Below, piece after piece: positions 31,906 through 41,230 of a stretch of 64,000 nucleotides of DNA (its first letter is position 1; each line of letters opens with the position of its first letter). Location: assembly GCF_021021435.1 (NCBI RefSeq), contig NZ_JAINWI010000012.1:186001-250000 (forward strand). The letters run 5' to 3'. The translations under genes were made by a program, and so were the position numbers. The DNA is from Seohaeicola saemankumensis (lineage in GTDB: Bacteria > Pseudomonadota > Alphaproteobacteria > Rhodobacterales > Rhodobacteraceae). A model generated the notes under the pieces. The model worked only from the letters and a program-made list of their open reading frames with translations. It made no database searches and had not been told where the DNA came from.

Positions 31906-33783
31906 ATGGAAAGTTTCCTCTATCAGGCCTCGATCTACCTTGCCGCCGCCGTGATAGCGGTGCCGATCGCCGCAAGGCTGGGGTTGGGCTCGGTGCTGGG
32001 CTATCTGGCCGCAGGCATTGTCATCGGCCCGGTTCTGGGGCTGGTCGGCACCGAAACGCAGGACTTGCAGCATTTCGCCGAATTCGGCGTCGTGATGATG
32101 CTGTTTCTGATCGGACTGGAACTGGAACCCCGCGCGCTGTGGGATATGCGGCACAAGCTGTTGGGTCTGGGGGGCGCTCAGGTCTTGCTGACCATGGGCG
32201 CTGTAATGGCTGCAGGCATGGCGTTCGGTCTGGGCTGGAGCACGGCGCTGGCCGTGGGGCTGGTGCTGTCGCTGTCATCCACGGCTATCGTGCTGCAGAC
32301 TCTGTCGGAAAAGGGGCTGATGCAAACGGGCGGCGGGCGATCCGCCTTTTCCGTTTTGCTGACGCAGGATATCGCGGTGATCCCGATGCTGGCCCTGATG
32401 CCGCTTCTGGCCTTTCCGATGCTCGCGCAGGTCGGTCCCAATGGCGAGGTGTTGCGCCCCTCTGAATTGGCAGATCACGGTCATTCAATGTCGCTGGTCG
32501 AAGGTTTACCGGGCTGGGGCGTGACACTGGTCACCCTGGGGGCCGTGGCGCTGGTGATTCTTGCGGGCATCTACCTGATCAGGCCGCTTTTCCGCTACAT
32601 CCATCAGGCCCATCTGCGCGAGATGTATACGGCGCTGGCCCTTCTGATCGTGCTGGGCATCGGGTTTCTGATGATGCTCGTCGGCCTGTCCCCCGCGCTT
32701 GGTACGTTTCTGGCCGGTGTGGTGCTGGCAAACAGCGAATTCCGGCATGAGCTGGAAAGCGATATCGAACCTTTCAAGGGCCTGTTGCTGGGTCTGTTTT
32801 TCATCACCGTGGGCGCGGGGATCAACTTTGGCATGCTTTTCGGTGATCCGCTGCTGCTGATCGGTTTGACGCTTGGCCTGATCCTGCTGAAAGGCGTGAT
32901 TCTGTTCGGTCTGGGTCTGATTTTCAGACTCAAGGGCCGTGACCAATGGCTGTTCACACTGTCGCTGGCGCAAGCGGGCGAATTCGGCTTTGTGCTGCTG
33001 TCCTTTTCGGTGCAGCAAAACGTGCTGCCACGCGGTTTGGCGGATCAACTGCTCTTGGTGGTTGCGCTTTCGATGCTGATCACGCCGCTGTTGTTCATTC
33101 TCTACGAAGTCCTGTCGCGCCGCATGGCTGAGGCAGACAAATCCCGTCCACATGACGAGATTACCGAGCAAGGGACAGTGATCATCGCGGGCATTGGCCG
33201 CTTCGGTCAGATCGTCAACCGCCTGGTGCAAGCCAGCGGCTTTACGACCGTGGTTCTGGACCATGACATGGCGACAATCCAACTGATGCGGCAATTCGGT
33301 TTCAAAGGGTTTTTCGGCGATCCTACCCGCCCCGAATTGCTGCATGCGGCGGGGCTGCACAAGGCAAGCGTGCTGGTCGTGGCGCTGGATGATCCCGCAG
33401 CGGCGACCCGACTTGTGACCTTTGCCCGTCAGGAGCGGCCCGATCTGCATATCATCGCGCGCGCCCGCGACCGCGTGCATGTCTTCCAACTGGTCAAGGC
33501 AGGTGCCAATGACGTGGTGCGCGAAATGTTCGACAGCTCGCTGCGTGCGGGTCGATATGTTCTGGAGAATATGGGACTGACCGAATACGAGGCGGCGCAA
33601 GCGGAAACCGTCTTTTACCACCACGACCGCGACGCCCTGCGCGAGTTGGCAGAACTCTGGGACCCGACCCTGCCGGCCGATCAGAACACAGCTTATGTCA
33701 AGCGCGCGCGCGAGTTGAACAAGGAACTCGAGATGATGATGCTGGCGAAGATCGAATCCGAACGTCCCGCAGAGGCGGGTTAA
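31906..33783 (+). CDS. CPA2-family monovalent cation/H+ antiporter (KefB/KefC type)
   Basis: The 625-residue inner-membrane protein has about 12-13 membrane helices (1-385), including LGSVLGYLAAGIVIGPVLGL and the CPA2 core FLIGLELEPRALWDMR. A cytosolic TrkA-N/RCK nucleotide-binding domain begins VIIAGIGRFGQIVNRLV (about 425). Kef-type systems exchange K+ for H+ and are gated by glutathione adducts or NAD(H). No KefF/KefG-type ancillary gene is adjacent. AAGGATGACCC precedes the ATG. Ion specificity is not determinable. Confidence 0.92.
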   Translation: MESFLYQASIYLAAAVIAVPIAARLGLGSVLGYLAAGIVIGPVLGLVGTETQDLQHFAEFGVVMMLFLIGLELEPRALWDMRHKLLGLGGAQVLLTMGAVMAAGMAFGLGWSTALAVGLVLSLSSTAIVLQTLSEKGLMQTGGGRSAFSVLLTQDIAVIPMLALMPLLAFPMLAQVGPNGEVLRPSELADHGHSMSLVEGLPGWGVTLVTLGAVALVILAGIYLIRPLFRYIHQAHLREMYTALALLIVLGIGFLMMLVGLSPALGTFLAGVVLANSEFRHELESDIEPFKGLLLGLFFITVGAGINFGMLFGDPLLLIGLTLGLILLKGVILFGLGLIFRLKGRDQWLFTLSLAQAGEFGFVLLSFSVQQNVLPRGLADQLLLVVALSMLITPLLFILYEVLSRRMAEADKSRPHDEITEQGTVIIAGIGRFGQIVNRLVQASGFTTVVLDHDMATIQLMRQFGFKGFFGDPTRPELLHAAGLHKASVLVVALDDPAAATRLVTFARQERPDLHIIARARDRVHVFQLVKAGANDVVREMFDSSLRAGRYVLENMGLTEYEAAQAETVFYHHDRDALRELAELWDPTLPADQNTAYVKRARELNKELEMMMLAKIESERPAEAG

Positions 33784-33803
33784 CCCGCCCCCGCCATTGA
33801 GGT

Positions 33804-34820
33804 TCAGCCCTCGGACACGCCCGCCTCGGCAAAAGTGGCCATGCCCGAATGACAGGCGACCGCACCTCTGAGGATACCTATCGCCAATGCCGCGCCCGAT
33901 CCTTCGCCCAGCCGCAGACCCAAAGACAGAAGCGGAACCTTACCCAAATGGGCCAGAAGCGGCGCATGGCCTGATTCGGCGCTGACATGCGCCGCAAGGC
34001 AATGATCCAGCGCGCCTTTTTGCGCAGCCTCAAGGCAAGCGGCGGCAGCGGTGCAGATAAACCCGTCCAGCAACACCGGAATCCGCAGGCTGCGGGCGCG
34101 GGCTATCGCCCCCGCCATGGCAGCCAGTTCGCGCCCGCCCAAGCAGCGCAGCGCCTCGATCCCGTCGGCGCGGGCCTCGCCGTGCAGCGCCAGACCTTCA
34201 GCCACGACCTGCGCTTTCAGCGCAAGACCCGTATCATCGACGCCTGTGCCGCGCCCGACCCAATCGGCAGGTGCGCCGCCACAGATCGCAAGGGCCAGCG
34301 CCGCCGCCGATGTCGTATTGCCGATGCCCATTTCACCCGTCACCAGAAGGTCGGCCTCGGGATCGACCGCCTCCCATCCGGTGCAAAGCGCCTCAAGCAG
34401 TTCGTCCTCGGTCATGGCGGGCTGGAGGGTAAAATCCGCTGTGGGCCGGTCCAGTGACAGCGCATGCACATCCATTCGCGCGCCAAAGATCTTGGCCAAC
34501 TGGTTGATCGCCGCCCCGCCTGCCTGAAAATTGAACACCATCTGTTCCGTAACAGCCGCCGGAAAGGTCGACACGCCCCGCGCGGTGACCCCGTGATTTC
34601 CCGCAAATATAATCACTTGTGGCTGATCAACATGGGGTTTGTCAGTGCCCTGCCAGCCCGCCATCCAGATCGCCAGATCTTCGAGCCGCCCCAAAGCCCC
34701 CGGCGGTTTTGTCAGCATCCCGTTGCGCGCAGTCGCCGCTTGCATCGCCCCCTCATCTGATGCGGTTAAAGAGCGCAAGGCGGCGCGGAACGCGTCAAGG
34801 GTCTGGAAGCTGGGAGGCAT
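33804..34820 (-). CDS. cobT: Nicotinate-nucleotide-dimethylbenzimidazole phosphoribosyltransferase
   Basis: This 338-residue enzyme makes alpha-ribazole phosphate for the lower ligand of cobalamin. Family blocks: [42 protein letters not shown], the [19 protein letters not shown] loop, and [11 protein letters not shown] near the C-terminus with the catalytic Glu region [13 protein letters not shown] chose ATG 34820 (GAGAGAGCAG site); an in-frame ATG at 34832 adds four residues. Divergent from cobS, the next lower-ligand assembly enzyme. No cobalamin riboswitch fits into the short divergent region of about 80 bp. Confidence 0.95.
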   Translation of the reverse strand: MPPSFQTLDAFRAALRSLTASDEGAMQAATARNGMLTKPPGALGRLEDLAIWMAGWQGTDKPHVDQPQVIIFAGNHGVTARGVSTFPAAVTEQMVFNFQAGGAAINQLAKIFGARMDVHALSLDRPTADFTLQPAMTEDELLEALCTGWEAVDPEADLLVTGEMGIGNTTSAAALALAICGGAPADWVGRGTGVDDTGLALKAQVVAEGLALHGEARADGIEALRCLGGRELAAMAGAIARARSLRIPVLLDGFICTAAAACLEAAQKGALDHCLAAHVSAESGHAPLLAHLGKVPLLSLGLRLGEGSGAALAIGILRGAVACHSGMATFAEAGVSEG

Positions 34821-34899
34821 CTGCTCTCTCATTGATTAGGTCTTTGATCCCGTGTTTAACCGACGGGTCCCCCGTGACAAGCTATGAAGAGGCATTGTG

Positions 34900-35661
34900 A
34901 TGGCGCAAAACGACAAGCTGGCAACCGCCCTGTCCGATCTGGCCGCAGGATTTGTCCTGCTGACCCGCCTGCCAGTGCGTGCGCCTGACGGCGCCTTTGC
35001 GCGCGGTGCGGCGGCGGCATGGGGCTGGCCGCTGGTGGGTGGCGCGCTGGGTGCGATGACAGGCTGTGCAGCATGGGCGCTGCTGGCGTTTGGCTTGCCC
35101 GCGTTTTTGGCAGCGGGGGTCTGTCTGGCGCTGGCGACAGCGATGACAGGGGCCATGCATGAGGACGGACTGGCTGACAGTGCCGACGGGTTCTGGGGCG
35201 GCTGGGACCCTGCCCGCCGGATGGAGATCATGAAGGACAGCCATATCGGCAGCTACGGTGTGATTGCGTTGATCCTGTCGCTGGGCCTGCGCTGGATCGC
35301 GCTGTCGGCAGTGTTCGAGGCAGGGCTGGCCCTGCCTGTGCTGGTGGCTGTGGGGGCGCTGTCGCGTGCGGCCATGCCCGCGCTGATGCACACGCTGCCC
35401 GCTGCCCGCGATGGCGGGCTGTCGCGCTCTGTCGGGCGGGTGCCCTTTGACACGGCTGTTCTGGCGGCTGTGATCGCTGTCATCCTTGCCTTGCTGGTTC
35501 TGGGGCTGTCGGCCATTGCGCTGGCCACGGCAGCGATCATCGCCACATGGGCCGTGGCTGCGCTGGCACGCGCCAAGATCGGCGGACAGACCGGCGATGT
35601 TCTGGGGGCAGCGCAGCAACTGGTCGAGATTACCTGCCTTCTGGTGCTGGTCAGCCTCTGA
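34900..35661 (+). CDS. cobS: Adenosylcobinamide-GDP ribazoletransferase (cobalamin synthase)
   Basis: The 253-residue polytopic membrane enzyme joins adenosylcobinamide-GDP to alpha-ribazole, the last assembly step of cobalamin. The signature HEDGLADSADGFWGGWDPARRMEIMKDSHIGSYG is complete, flanked by five to seven membrane segments. ATG 34900 has AAGAGG about 9 nt upstream; a GTG one codon earlier is possible. The protein product acts on the ribazole made by the divergent CobT. The gene converges on carD, with a bidirectional-looking terminator between them. Confidence 0.95.
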   Translation: MAQNDKLATALSDLAAGFVLLTRLPVRAPDGAFARGAAAAWGWPLVGGALGAMTGCAAWALLAFGLPAFLAAGVCLALATAMTGAMHEDGLADSADGFWGGWDPARRMEIMKDSHIGSYGVIALILSLGLRWIALSAVFEAGLALPVLVAVGALSRAAMPALMHTLPAARDGGLSRSVGRVPFDTAVLAAVIAVILALLVLGLSAIALATAAIIATWAVAALARAKIGGQTGDVLGAAQQLVEITCLLVLVSL

Positions 35662-35677
35662 CCCGGCGCAGCCGATG

Positions 35678-35707
35678 AAAAAACCGCGCCCCGAGGGACG
35701 CGGCTTT
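35678..35707 (-). terminator. Terminator between cobS and carD (strong in the carD direction)
   Basis: CCGCG-c-CC pairs with GG-a-CGCGG around a 4-nt loop. On the minus strand it runs into TTTTTT, 35 bp past the carD stop. On the plus strand a short CTTT follows, so it may also end cobS transcripts. Confidence 0.8.
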
Positions 35708-35741
35708 CAGAACTTGACGACAGAACCAAGGGATCAGGCGA

Positions 35742-36251
35742 TCACGCGGCGCGCGATACCAGAACCTCGTCCACCTGCTTGGCAGCCATCACCTCATCGC
35801 CGCCGCTGACAGCAGCCACTTCACGGGTCAGACGCTCGAGAGCAGCCTCGTAAAGCTGACGTTCGGAATAGCTTTGCTCGCGCTGGTCGTCGCTGCGGTG
35901 CAGGTCGCGCACCACTTCGGCGATGGCGATCAGGTCACCGGAGTTGATTTTCTGTTCATATTCCTGCGCGCGGCGCGACCACATGGCCCGCTTGACCTTG
36001 GCTTTGCCTTTCAGCGTGGTCATCGCCTTCGAGACCACATCAGGGCTGGAGAGCGAGCGCATGCCGATCTCTGTCGCCTTGTTGGTCGGTACCCGCAGGG
36101 TCATCTTGTCCTTTTCGAACGAGATCACGAACAGTTCCAGCGCGATTCCCGCGATTTCCTGCTCTTCGATCGAAATGATCTGACCCACGCCGTGGGCCGG
36201 ATAGACCACGTAGTCATTGGGACGAAACTCGGACTTTTTCGTTTTGCTCAT
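35742..36251 (-). CDS. carD: CarD-family RNA polymerase-binding transcription regulator
   Basis: The 169-residue protein has an N-terminal CdnL/TRCF Tudor-like RNA polymerase-interaction domain (FRPNDYVVYPAHGVGQIISIEEQEIAG, ELFVISFEKDKMTLRVP) and a C-terminal helical DNA-binding domain (VKRAMWSRRAQEYEQKINSGDL with the conserved Trp). CarD stabilises open promoter complexes, notably at rRNA and other housekeeping promoters that lack a good -10 extension in Rhodobacter. ATG 36251 follows GAGGAAAGATTGC. Confidence 0.94.
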   Translation of the reverse strand: MSKTKKSEFRPNDYVVYPAHGVGQIISIEEQEIAGIALELFVISFEKDKMTLRVPTNKATEIGMRSLSSPDVVSKAMTTLKGKAKVKRAMWSRRAQEYEQKINSGDLIAIAEVVRDLHRSDDQREQSYSERQLYEAALERLTREVAAVSGGDEVMAAKQVDEVLVSRAA

Positions 36252-36566
36252 GCAATCTTTCCTCACTGCGACCGTCTGGCCCTGCGCGACAAAAAAACGG
36301 CCGAGATTATTGCTAATCTCGTTGACCGGGAATTGTCTCGCAGAATGTCCGTCCACGGGCTGTGGCTTGGCGGGACGGGGGCCATGGGGTCTACATCATG
36401 TTTCCCTAAGGTATCACAAAAAATACATATAAGAAAGCTGCACGCGCGGCGACAGTCTATTGGCAGCGTCAATCCCTTGATAAACCATAAGGTTCACCCA
36501 AATCACACGGGCATCAGACCCCTCGGGCAGTCAGCGCCGCATCACGGCAACCGCGAATCGGGTTGG
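36252..36566. other. 315-bp intergenic region upstream of carD
   Basis: No coding frame with a ribosome site is visible on either strand. The middle part (36400-36500) is AT-rich, with runs such as ATCACAAAAAATACATATAA, and probably carries the carD promoter. No fdxA terminator hairpin with a T-run is evident. Nothing else recognised. Confidence 0.45.
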
Positions 36567-36905
36567 TCAGCCGCCTTCGCCGGGTGTTTCGGAGAAATAC
36601 TTCTCCAGCTTGCCGGACTCGCCGTCACGTTCTTCCGCCTCGGGCAGCGGATCTTTCTTCGAGATGATCACCGGCCATTTTTCCGAATATTTCCGGTTGA
36701 ATGTCACCCATGCATCCATGTCCGGTTCGGTATCGGGACGGATCGCATCCGCAGGACATTCCGGTTCGCAAACGCCGCAATCAATGCATTCGTCAGGATG
36801 GATCACCAGCATGTTCTCGCCCTCGTAGAAGCAATCCACAGGGCAAACCTCGACGCAATCGGTGTATTTGCAGGCGATGCAATTATCTATGACGACATAT
36901 GTCAT
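36567..36905 (-). CDS. fdxA: Seven-iron (3Fe-4S/4Fe-4S) ferredoxin
   Basis: The 112-residue FdxA-type ferredoxin starts [31 protein letters not shown]. The first Cys set, with a non-Cys second ligand position, fits the 3Fe-4S site; the second motif [12 protein letters not shown] fits 4Fe-4S. The C-terminal extension after residue 60 is characteristic of the Azotobacter FdI/alphaproteobacterial type. It carries electrons in the cytosol; the partner is unknown. It lies 65 bp after the S4-domain gene on the same strand. Confidence 0.95.
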   Translation of the reverse strand: MTYVVIDNCIACKYTDCVEVCPVDCFYEGENMLVIHPDECIDCGVCEPECPADAIRPDTEPDMDAWVTFNRKYSEKWPVIISKKDPLPEAEERDGESGKLEKYFSETPGEGG

Positions 36906-36970
36906 TTTATTCTCTCAACTCTGCGGTCTGTGACAAACCCGTTAGGGCCTAGCTAGAACAGGCTGTAGCG

Positions 36971-37345
36971 TCATTCAAGCATGCGACGACGATCAAGATC
37001 AAATATCCGGCGATCACGCTTGGTCGGGCGACCGCCTTCGCTGTCGGGTGCGCCGGACGGAACATCGTCCCTTGCGGGTGTCAGATCCTCGTAAAGCGCC
37101 TGTGCCTCACTGGCGGGACCACGGCGCACACCATGCGCCAGAACACGGACAACGCGCACCAAATCGCCCTGCGCGAAGGTCAGAACATCCCCCGCTACAA
37201 CGCCATGCGCCGGCTTGGAAGCTTTGACGCTGTTGATTCGCACATGGCCCGCGCTGACAGTGGCGGCGGCTAGCGTGCGCGTTTTGAAAAAGCGCGCATG
37301 CCACAGCCATTTGTCGATCCGCATACGCGGGACGGGCGCGTCCAA
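36971..37345 (-). CDS. S4-domain RNA-binding protein (Hsp15-like)
   Basis: The 124-residue protein has an S4 domain at about 8-70 (MRIDKWLWHARFFKTRTLAAATVSAGHVRINSVKASKPAHGVVAGDVLTF), as in Hsp15, which binds stalled 50S subunits carrying nascent peptidyl-tRNA after heat shock. The tail is basic. The TTG at 37345 is preceded by GAGG, while the internal ATG 37324 has no ribosome site, so I prefer TTG. The start is 12 bp after the stop of the large helicase gene, suggesting one RNA-related operon. Confidence 0.85.
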   Translation of the reverse strand: MDAPVPRMRIDKWLWHARFFKTRTLAAATVSAGHVRINSVKASKPAHGVVAGDVLTFAQGDLVRVVRVLAHGVRRGPASEAQALYEDLTPARDDVPSGAPDSEGGRPTKRDRRIFDLDRRRMLE

Positions 37346-37357
37346 GAGCGGCCTGCC

Positions 37358-40279
37358 TCAGGTTTTGTCGCGCAGACCCATCAGGGCTGCGGCAAAGGGG
37401 TTGTCAGGGTCAATACGGTCCTTGGCGCGCGGCGGGCGCGCCTCGTAGGTTTTGGCACCCTGCTGCGGCTTGTCCTGATCACGGCCCCGACCCTTGTTAC
37501 GATCATCACGCCCACGGTCCTTGTTGTCCCCGCGAGACCCATCGCCGCGTGGCTTGCCCTTGCCGCGTGGCTTGCCACCACTGTGCTCGCCGCGCTGTTC
37601 GGTTGCATCCCGCGACGGGGAGGCCTGCGTCGCCGCTGGCGCATCGTGACGCGCGCGCGCCGGTCGGCCCTGATGGGATGGCGGTTTGCGCCCCCATGTG
37701 AAGGTATAGAACACCTCCATCTCGGCGGGTTCGCCAGCGGTCTCGGTCGGCGCTATCGCGCTGTCGTCGGGTTGCGGAGCGGCGGGTTCTTGTGCCGGTG
37801 GCGCAACGGCCTCGGCCTCGGCCTCGGCCTGCTGGCCTTCCGCCATATCGGGCGTGGCCGCGTCAGACGCGACCGGCGCAGGTACATCTGCGGCAACCGG
37901 CTTGACCTTGGCACGTTCGCCGCGTTCCGCCTTGTAGCCAAGCCCCTGCATCAGATCGGAAAACTGCTCCAGAGTCATGCCGGTGATCGACAACATATCG
38001 GCTTTGGCCTCAAACCCTGCGCGGCTATCCTCGGCGCGCAGCATATCGGCCAGACGTTCCAGCATGTCGATACGGATCGCCCGCTCGCCTGCGGCGCGGT
38101 ATCCCGACATGATGTGAAACTCTGGATGCGCATCCTTGACCGTGGGAACCGTCACCAGTCCCGGTGGCGGGGCTTCGGGGAATTCATCCAGACCGCGCGC
38201 CAGCGACCACAACACAACCCGCAGGCGGGTCGGTGCGGGTTTCAGCAACAGGGGCATGAACACGGTAAATTGGCCGAACCGGATACCGTGTTTGCGCAGG
38301 GCGCCACGCGCCTCCTGATCCAGTGCCTTGACTTCTTCGGCGACATTGGCGCGGGGCATGATCCCCATATTCTCGACCATGCGGAAGGCAAAGCCGCGCG
38401 CCAGACCGTTGAGCGCCTCGTCCCGACTGAGAGCCAGCAAGGGCTCGAAGAGGGCGGCGATCTTGCGGTCAATGAAATGCTGCAGACGACGCTGCACCTT
38501 CTGCGCCACGTCGGGGCCCGCTTCCTCGTCGACAAAGGCCGCGACCTGCGGCTTGAGCGGGTCGGCACCAGCCACCAGCTTGCCCACCGCCTGTTCGCCC
38601 CACATGAGGCCGCCCTGTTCGGTATAGTCAATCTCGGTGTCGGGCGCGTTATAGAAACGGTCCGCGCGCAGATTGAAATGCGGCACCAGCGCTGCGGTGC
38701 TGGCCTGACGGATCGTCTTGGCCTCCTGCGCGGTGGCATCACGGTCCTGACGGAACCGGAACCCTTCGAGACGACCGACGAATTCTCCTTCGACGGTCAC
38801 TTCACCCTTGTCGTTCACTTCGGCCAAAAGGGCCTCCTTCTGCTTGAGCCGCCGCAACAGGACAGAGGTCCGGCGATCCACAAATCTCTGGGTCAGCCGC
38901 GCGTGGAGCGCATCCGACAGTCTATCTTCTACAGCGCGCGTGGCCTCGCGCCAATGGCTTTCGTCACGCACCCACCCGCTGCGCTGCGCGACATATGTCC
39001 ATGTCCGGATAAAGGCCAGACGTTTCGACAATGTGTCAATCTCGCCTTCGGTCCGGTCGATGCGCTTGATCTGCGTCGCCAGCCAGTCATCGGGGACGCG
39101 GCCCGACTGGTGCAGGAAGTTAAAGATCGCCTCAAGCAGGCTGGAATGCTCGGCCTGACTGATCCCCCGAAAATCGGGGATCCGGCAGACATCCCAGAGC
39201 AACCGGACCGAGGCGGCATCCGAGGCCCGTGCGCGGACTTCGGCGACTTGCGACAGGGATTTGAGCGCCAGCAGGTCATCCGCCTCGCGGGCCCTGACCA
39301 GAATCTCGTCTTTCGGCGTATCCTCGAGTGAGGCAATCAAAGGGTCAAGCGCGCCGAATTGCAGGTTGGGATTGCGCCATTGCAACTTGCGGATCGGGGT
39401 GAAGCGATGCTCCATGATCGCCTCGGCCACCTCGTCATCCAGCGGTTCGGCCTCGCCGGTCACGCCGAAAGTGCCATCCGACATGCCACGCCCTGCCCGC
39501 CCTGCGATCTGGGCCAACTCGTTCGGGGCAAGGTGGCGCATCCGCCGCCCGTCGAACTTGGTCAGCGCCGAGAAGGCGACATGGTTGATGTCAAGGTTCA
39601 GCCCCATGCCGATAGCGTCAGTGGCCACGAGGTAATCCACATCGCCATTCTGATAAAGCTCGACCTGCGCGTTGCGGGTTCGCGGGGAAAGCGCGCCCAT
39701 CACGACCGCCGCACCACCCTTCTGACGACGGATCAGCTCGGCGATAGCATATACATTATCAACCGAAAAGCCGACAATGGCGCTGCGCGCAGGCATTCTG
39801 CTTATCTTTTTCGAACCTGTATAGGTCAGCTTCGACATCCGGTCGCGCCGCATGAATTGCGCCTGCGGGACCAGTGCAGCGATAGTGCCGCGCATCGTGT
39901 CCGAACCCAGAAACAGCGTTTCATGCAAGCCGCGTGCCCGCATCAAGCGGTCGGTGAAGACATGACCGCGCTCGGGATCGGCGCAAAGCTGGATCTCGTC
40001 CAGTGCCAGAAAGTCGACCCCCATGCCTTCGGGCATCGCCTCGACCGTGCAAACCCAATATTGCGTGCGCGGCGGCACGATCCGTTCTTCGCCTGTAACA
40101 AGCGCCACCACCGACGGCCCGCGCGCCCGCACGATCTTGTCGTAAACCTCACGCGCCAGCAGACGCAACGGCAGGCCGATGATGCCTGTCCGGTGCCCTA
40201 GCATCCGTTCGATGGCGTAATGTGTCTTGCCGGTATTCGTCGGCCCTAAGACCGCCGTGATCCGTGAAGGCTGCGCCAT
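37358..40279 (-). CDS. Suv3-like DExH-box RNA helicase with disordered basic tail
   Basis: This 973-residue helicase begins MAQPSRITAVLGPTNTGKTHY, with Walker A at 11-19, then LLAREVYDK and the Walker B box FLALDEIQLC. The second lobe holds IVGFSVDNVYAIAELIRR, VATDAIGMGLNLDINHV and QIAGRAGRGMSDG. This set is typical of mitochondrial SUV3 and its alphaproteobacterial relatives, implicated in RNA turnover. From about residue 800 the protein is low-complexity: Glu/Ala/Pro-rich, then a Lys/Arg/Gly tail (GKPRGKGKPRGDGSRGD) likely to bind RNA. It is upstream of the S4 gene and 15 bp from the TPR gene. Confidence 0.9.
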   Translation of the reverse strand: MAQPSRITAVLGPTNTGKTHYAIERMLGHRTGIIGLPLRLLAREVYDKIVRARGPSVVALVTGEERIVPPRTQYWVCTVEAMPEGMGVDFLALDEIQLCADPERGHVFTDRLMRARGLHETLFLGSDTMRGTIAALVPQAQFMRRDRMSKLTYTGSKKISRMPARSAIVGFSVDNVYAIAELIRRQKGGAAVVMGALSPRTRNAQVELYQNGDVDYLVATDAIGMGLNLDINHVAFSALTKFDGRRMRHLAPNELAQIAGRAGRGMSDGTFGVTGEAEPLDDEVAEAIMEHRFTPIRKLQWRNPNLQFGALDPLIASLEDTPKDEILVRAREADDLLALKSLSQVAEVRARASDAASVRLLWDVCRIPDFRGISQAEHSSLLEAIFNFLHQSGRVPDDWLATQIKRIDRTEGEIDTLSKRLAFIRTWTYVAQRSGWVRDESHWREATRAVEDRLSDALHARLTQRFVDRRTSVLLRRLKQKEALLAEVNDKGEVTVEGEFVGRLEGFRFRQDRDATAQEAKTIRQASTAALVPHFNLRADRFYNAPDTEIDYTEQGGLMWGEQAVGKLVAGADPLKPQVAAFVDEEAGPDVAQKVQRRLQHFIDRKIAALFEPLLALSRDEALNGLARGFAFRMVENMGIMPRANVAEEVKALDQEARGALRKHGIRFGQFTVFMPLLLKPAPTRLRVVLWSLARGLDEFPEAPPPGLVTVPTVKDAHPEFHIMSGYRAAGERAIRIDMLERLADMLRAEDSRAGFEAKADMLSITGMTLEQFSDLMQGLGYKAERGERAKVKPVAADVPAPVASDAATPDMAEGQQAEAEAEAVAPPAQEPAAPQPDDSAIAPTETAGEPAEMEVFYTFTWGRKPPSHQGRPARARHDAPAATQASPSRDATEQRGEHSGGKPRGKGKPRGDGSRGDNKDRGRDDRNKGRGRDQDKPQQGAKTYEARPPRAKDRIDPDNPFAAALMGLRDKT

Positions 40280-40294
40280 GGGCCTGTTCCCCGA

Positions 40295-40870
40295 TCAGAG
40301 TTTGAGACCCTCGACGCGGGTCTTGAGCCGCGTCGCCGCTTCCGCGGCGGGGTCGTAATGGGGATGTATCGAAAGCACAAGGCGATAGGCCGCATAGGCC
40401 TGTTCAGGAAGGTCCAGATCTTCCAGCACAACGGCCAGCCCGTGGGCGGCCTCGAAATGGCGCGGATCAAGGATCAGCGCTTGCTCCAGATCCGCCAGCG
40501 CCGGCCCCACTTGTTCGGCGCGAAAATAGGCCCGCGCCCTGATGTGATAACCCTCGGCAACATCCGGTGCATGATCGGTCAAAGCGGTCAGATGCTCGAT
40601 CGCGACACTGTACTCTCCCCGCTCCAGCGCGTCACGCCCCCGCTTGAGCAGAAGATCCATCGCGGGTGATCCGGTCTTGCGCCACTCCAGCTTGATCTCG
40701 CGCACGATCCCGCTCGCATCGGCGGGGCTGGCTGTGGCCAGATCGTCATAGAGGTTGTCCAGACGACTGCCCGGTTCCGTCCCGTCCTGCGCGGACAAGG
40801 GTAGGGAATACATGACTATCGCGAACAGTGCCGCGACGATAGGTTTGAGATTGAAACGGTTCGCGCTCAT
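40295..40870 (-). CDS. Exported tetratricopeptide-repeat protein
   Basis: The 191-residue protein has a signal peptide (IVAALFAIVMYSLPLSAQ, cleavage about residue 27) and three TPR-like units in the second half (RGRDALERGEYSVAIEHLTALTDHAPD; AEGYHIRARAYFRAEQVGPALADLEQALILDPR; FEAAHGLAVVLEDLDLPEQAYAAYRLVLSIHP). It should be a periplasmic scaffold; the partner is unknown. It is followed 15 bp later by the Suv3-like helicase gene on the same strand. Confidence 0.88.
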   Translation of the reverse strand: MSANRFNLKPIVAALFAIVMYSLPLSAQDGTEPGSRLDNLYDDLATASPADASGIVREIKLEWRKTGSPAMDLLLKRGRDALERGEYSVAIEHLTALTDHAPDVAEGYHIRARAYFRAEQVGPALADLEQALILDPRHFEAAHGLAVVLEDLDLPEQAYAAYRLVLSIHPHYDPAAEAATRLKTRVEGLKL

Positions 40871-40936
40871 AACAGATGAGTGTAACGCGCGCTTCGGGAA
40901 TTGTTAGCCCCTCGTGCATGAAAAAGGACCATATGA

Positions 40937-41227
40937 ATGAGCGATGTAATCGACGCGGCCGTAGCCGCACTTAACGAAAAGATGGGCGGTTCCGGCTTTG
41001 ACGGTTCGGCCAAATTTGTCATAGAGGGCGAAGGTGCCGTCATGGTGGATGCGACAGGTGCCCGCGCAGCTGACGAGGCAGCAGATGTGACGCTGACCGC
41101 CAGTGCCGAAACATTCGAGGCGATGATGTCGGGCGAGATGAACCCGACCTCGGCTTTCATGAGCGGCAAACTGGCTGTGGATGGCGATATGGGCATGGCG
41201 ATGCAACTCGGCTCTGTCCTGAGCTAA
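40937..41227 (+). CDS. SCP2 sterol-carrier-domain protein
   Basis: The 96-residue protein is a stand-alone SCP2 domain: IDAAVAALNEKMGGSGFDGSAKFVIEGEGAVMVD, ADVTLTASAETFEAMMSGEMNPTSAFMSGKLAVDGDMGMAMQLGSVL. SCP2 domains bind lipids or fatty acyl groups in a hydrophobic tunnel. AAGGACC precedes the ATG. It is 3 bp upstream of the alpha/beta hydrolase gene, so the two are likely co-translated and could act on the same lipid-type substrate. Confidence 0.92.
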   Translation: MSDVIDAAVAALNEKMGGSGFDGSAKFVIEGEGAVMVDATGARAADEAADVTLTASAETFEAMMSGEMNPTSAFMSGKLAVDGDMGMAMQLGSVLS

Positions 41228-41230
41228 GCC

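Noticed and set aside
34821-34899. Cobalamin riboswitch between cobT and cobS
   Set aside because: The divergent region is only about 80 bp, too short for the aptamer, and no B12-box is visible.
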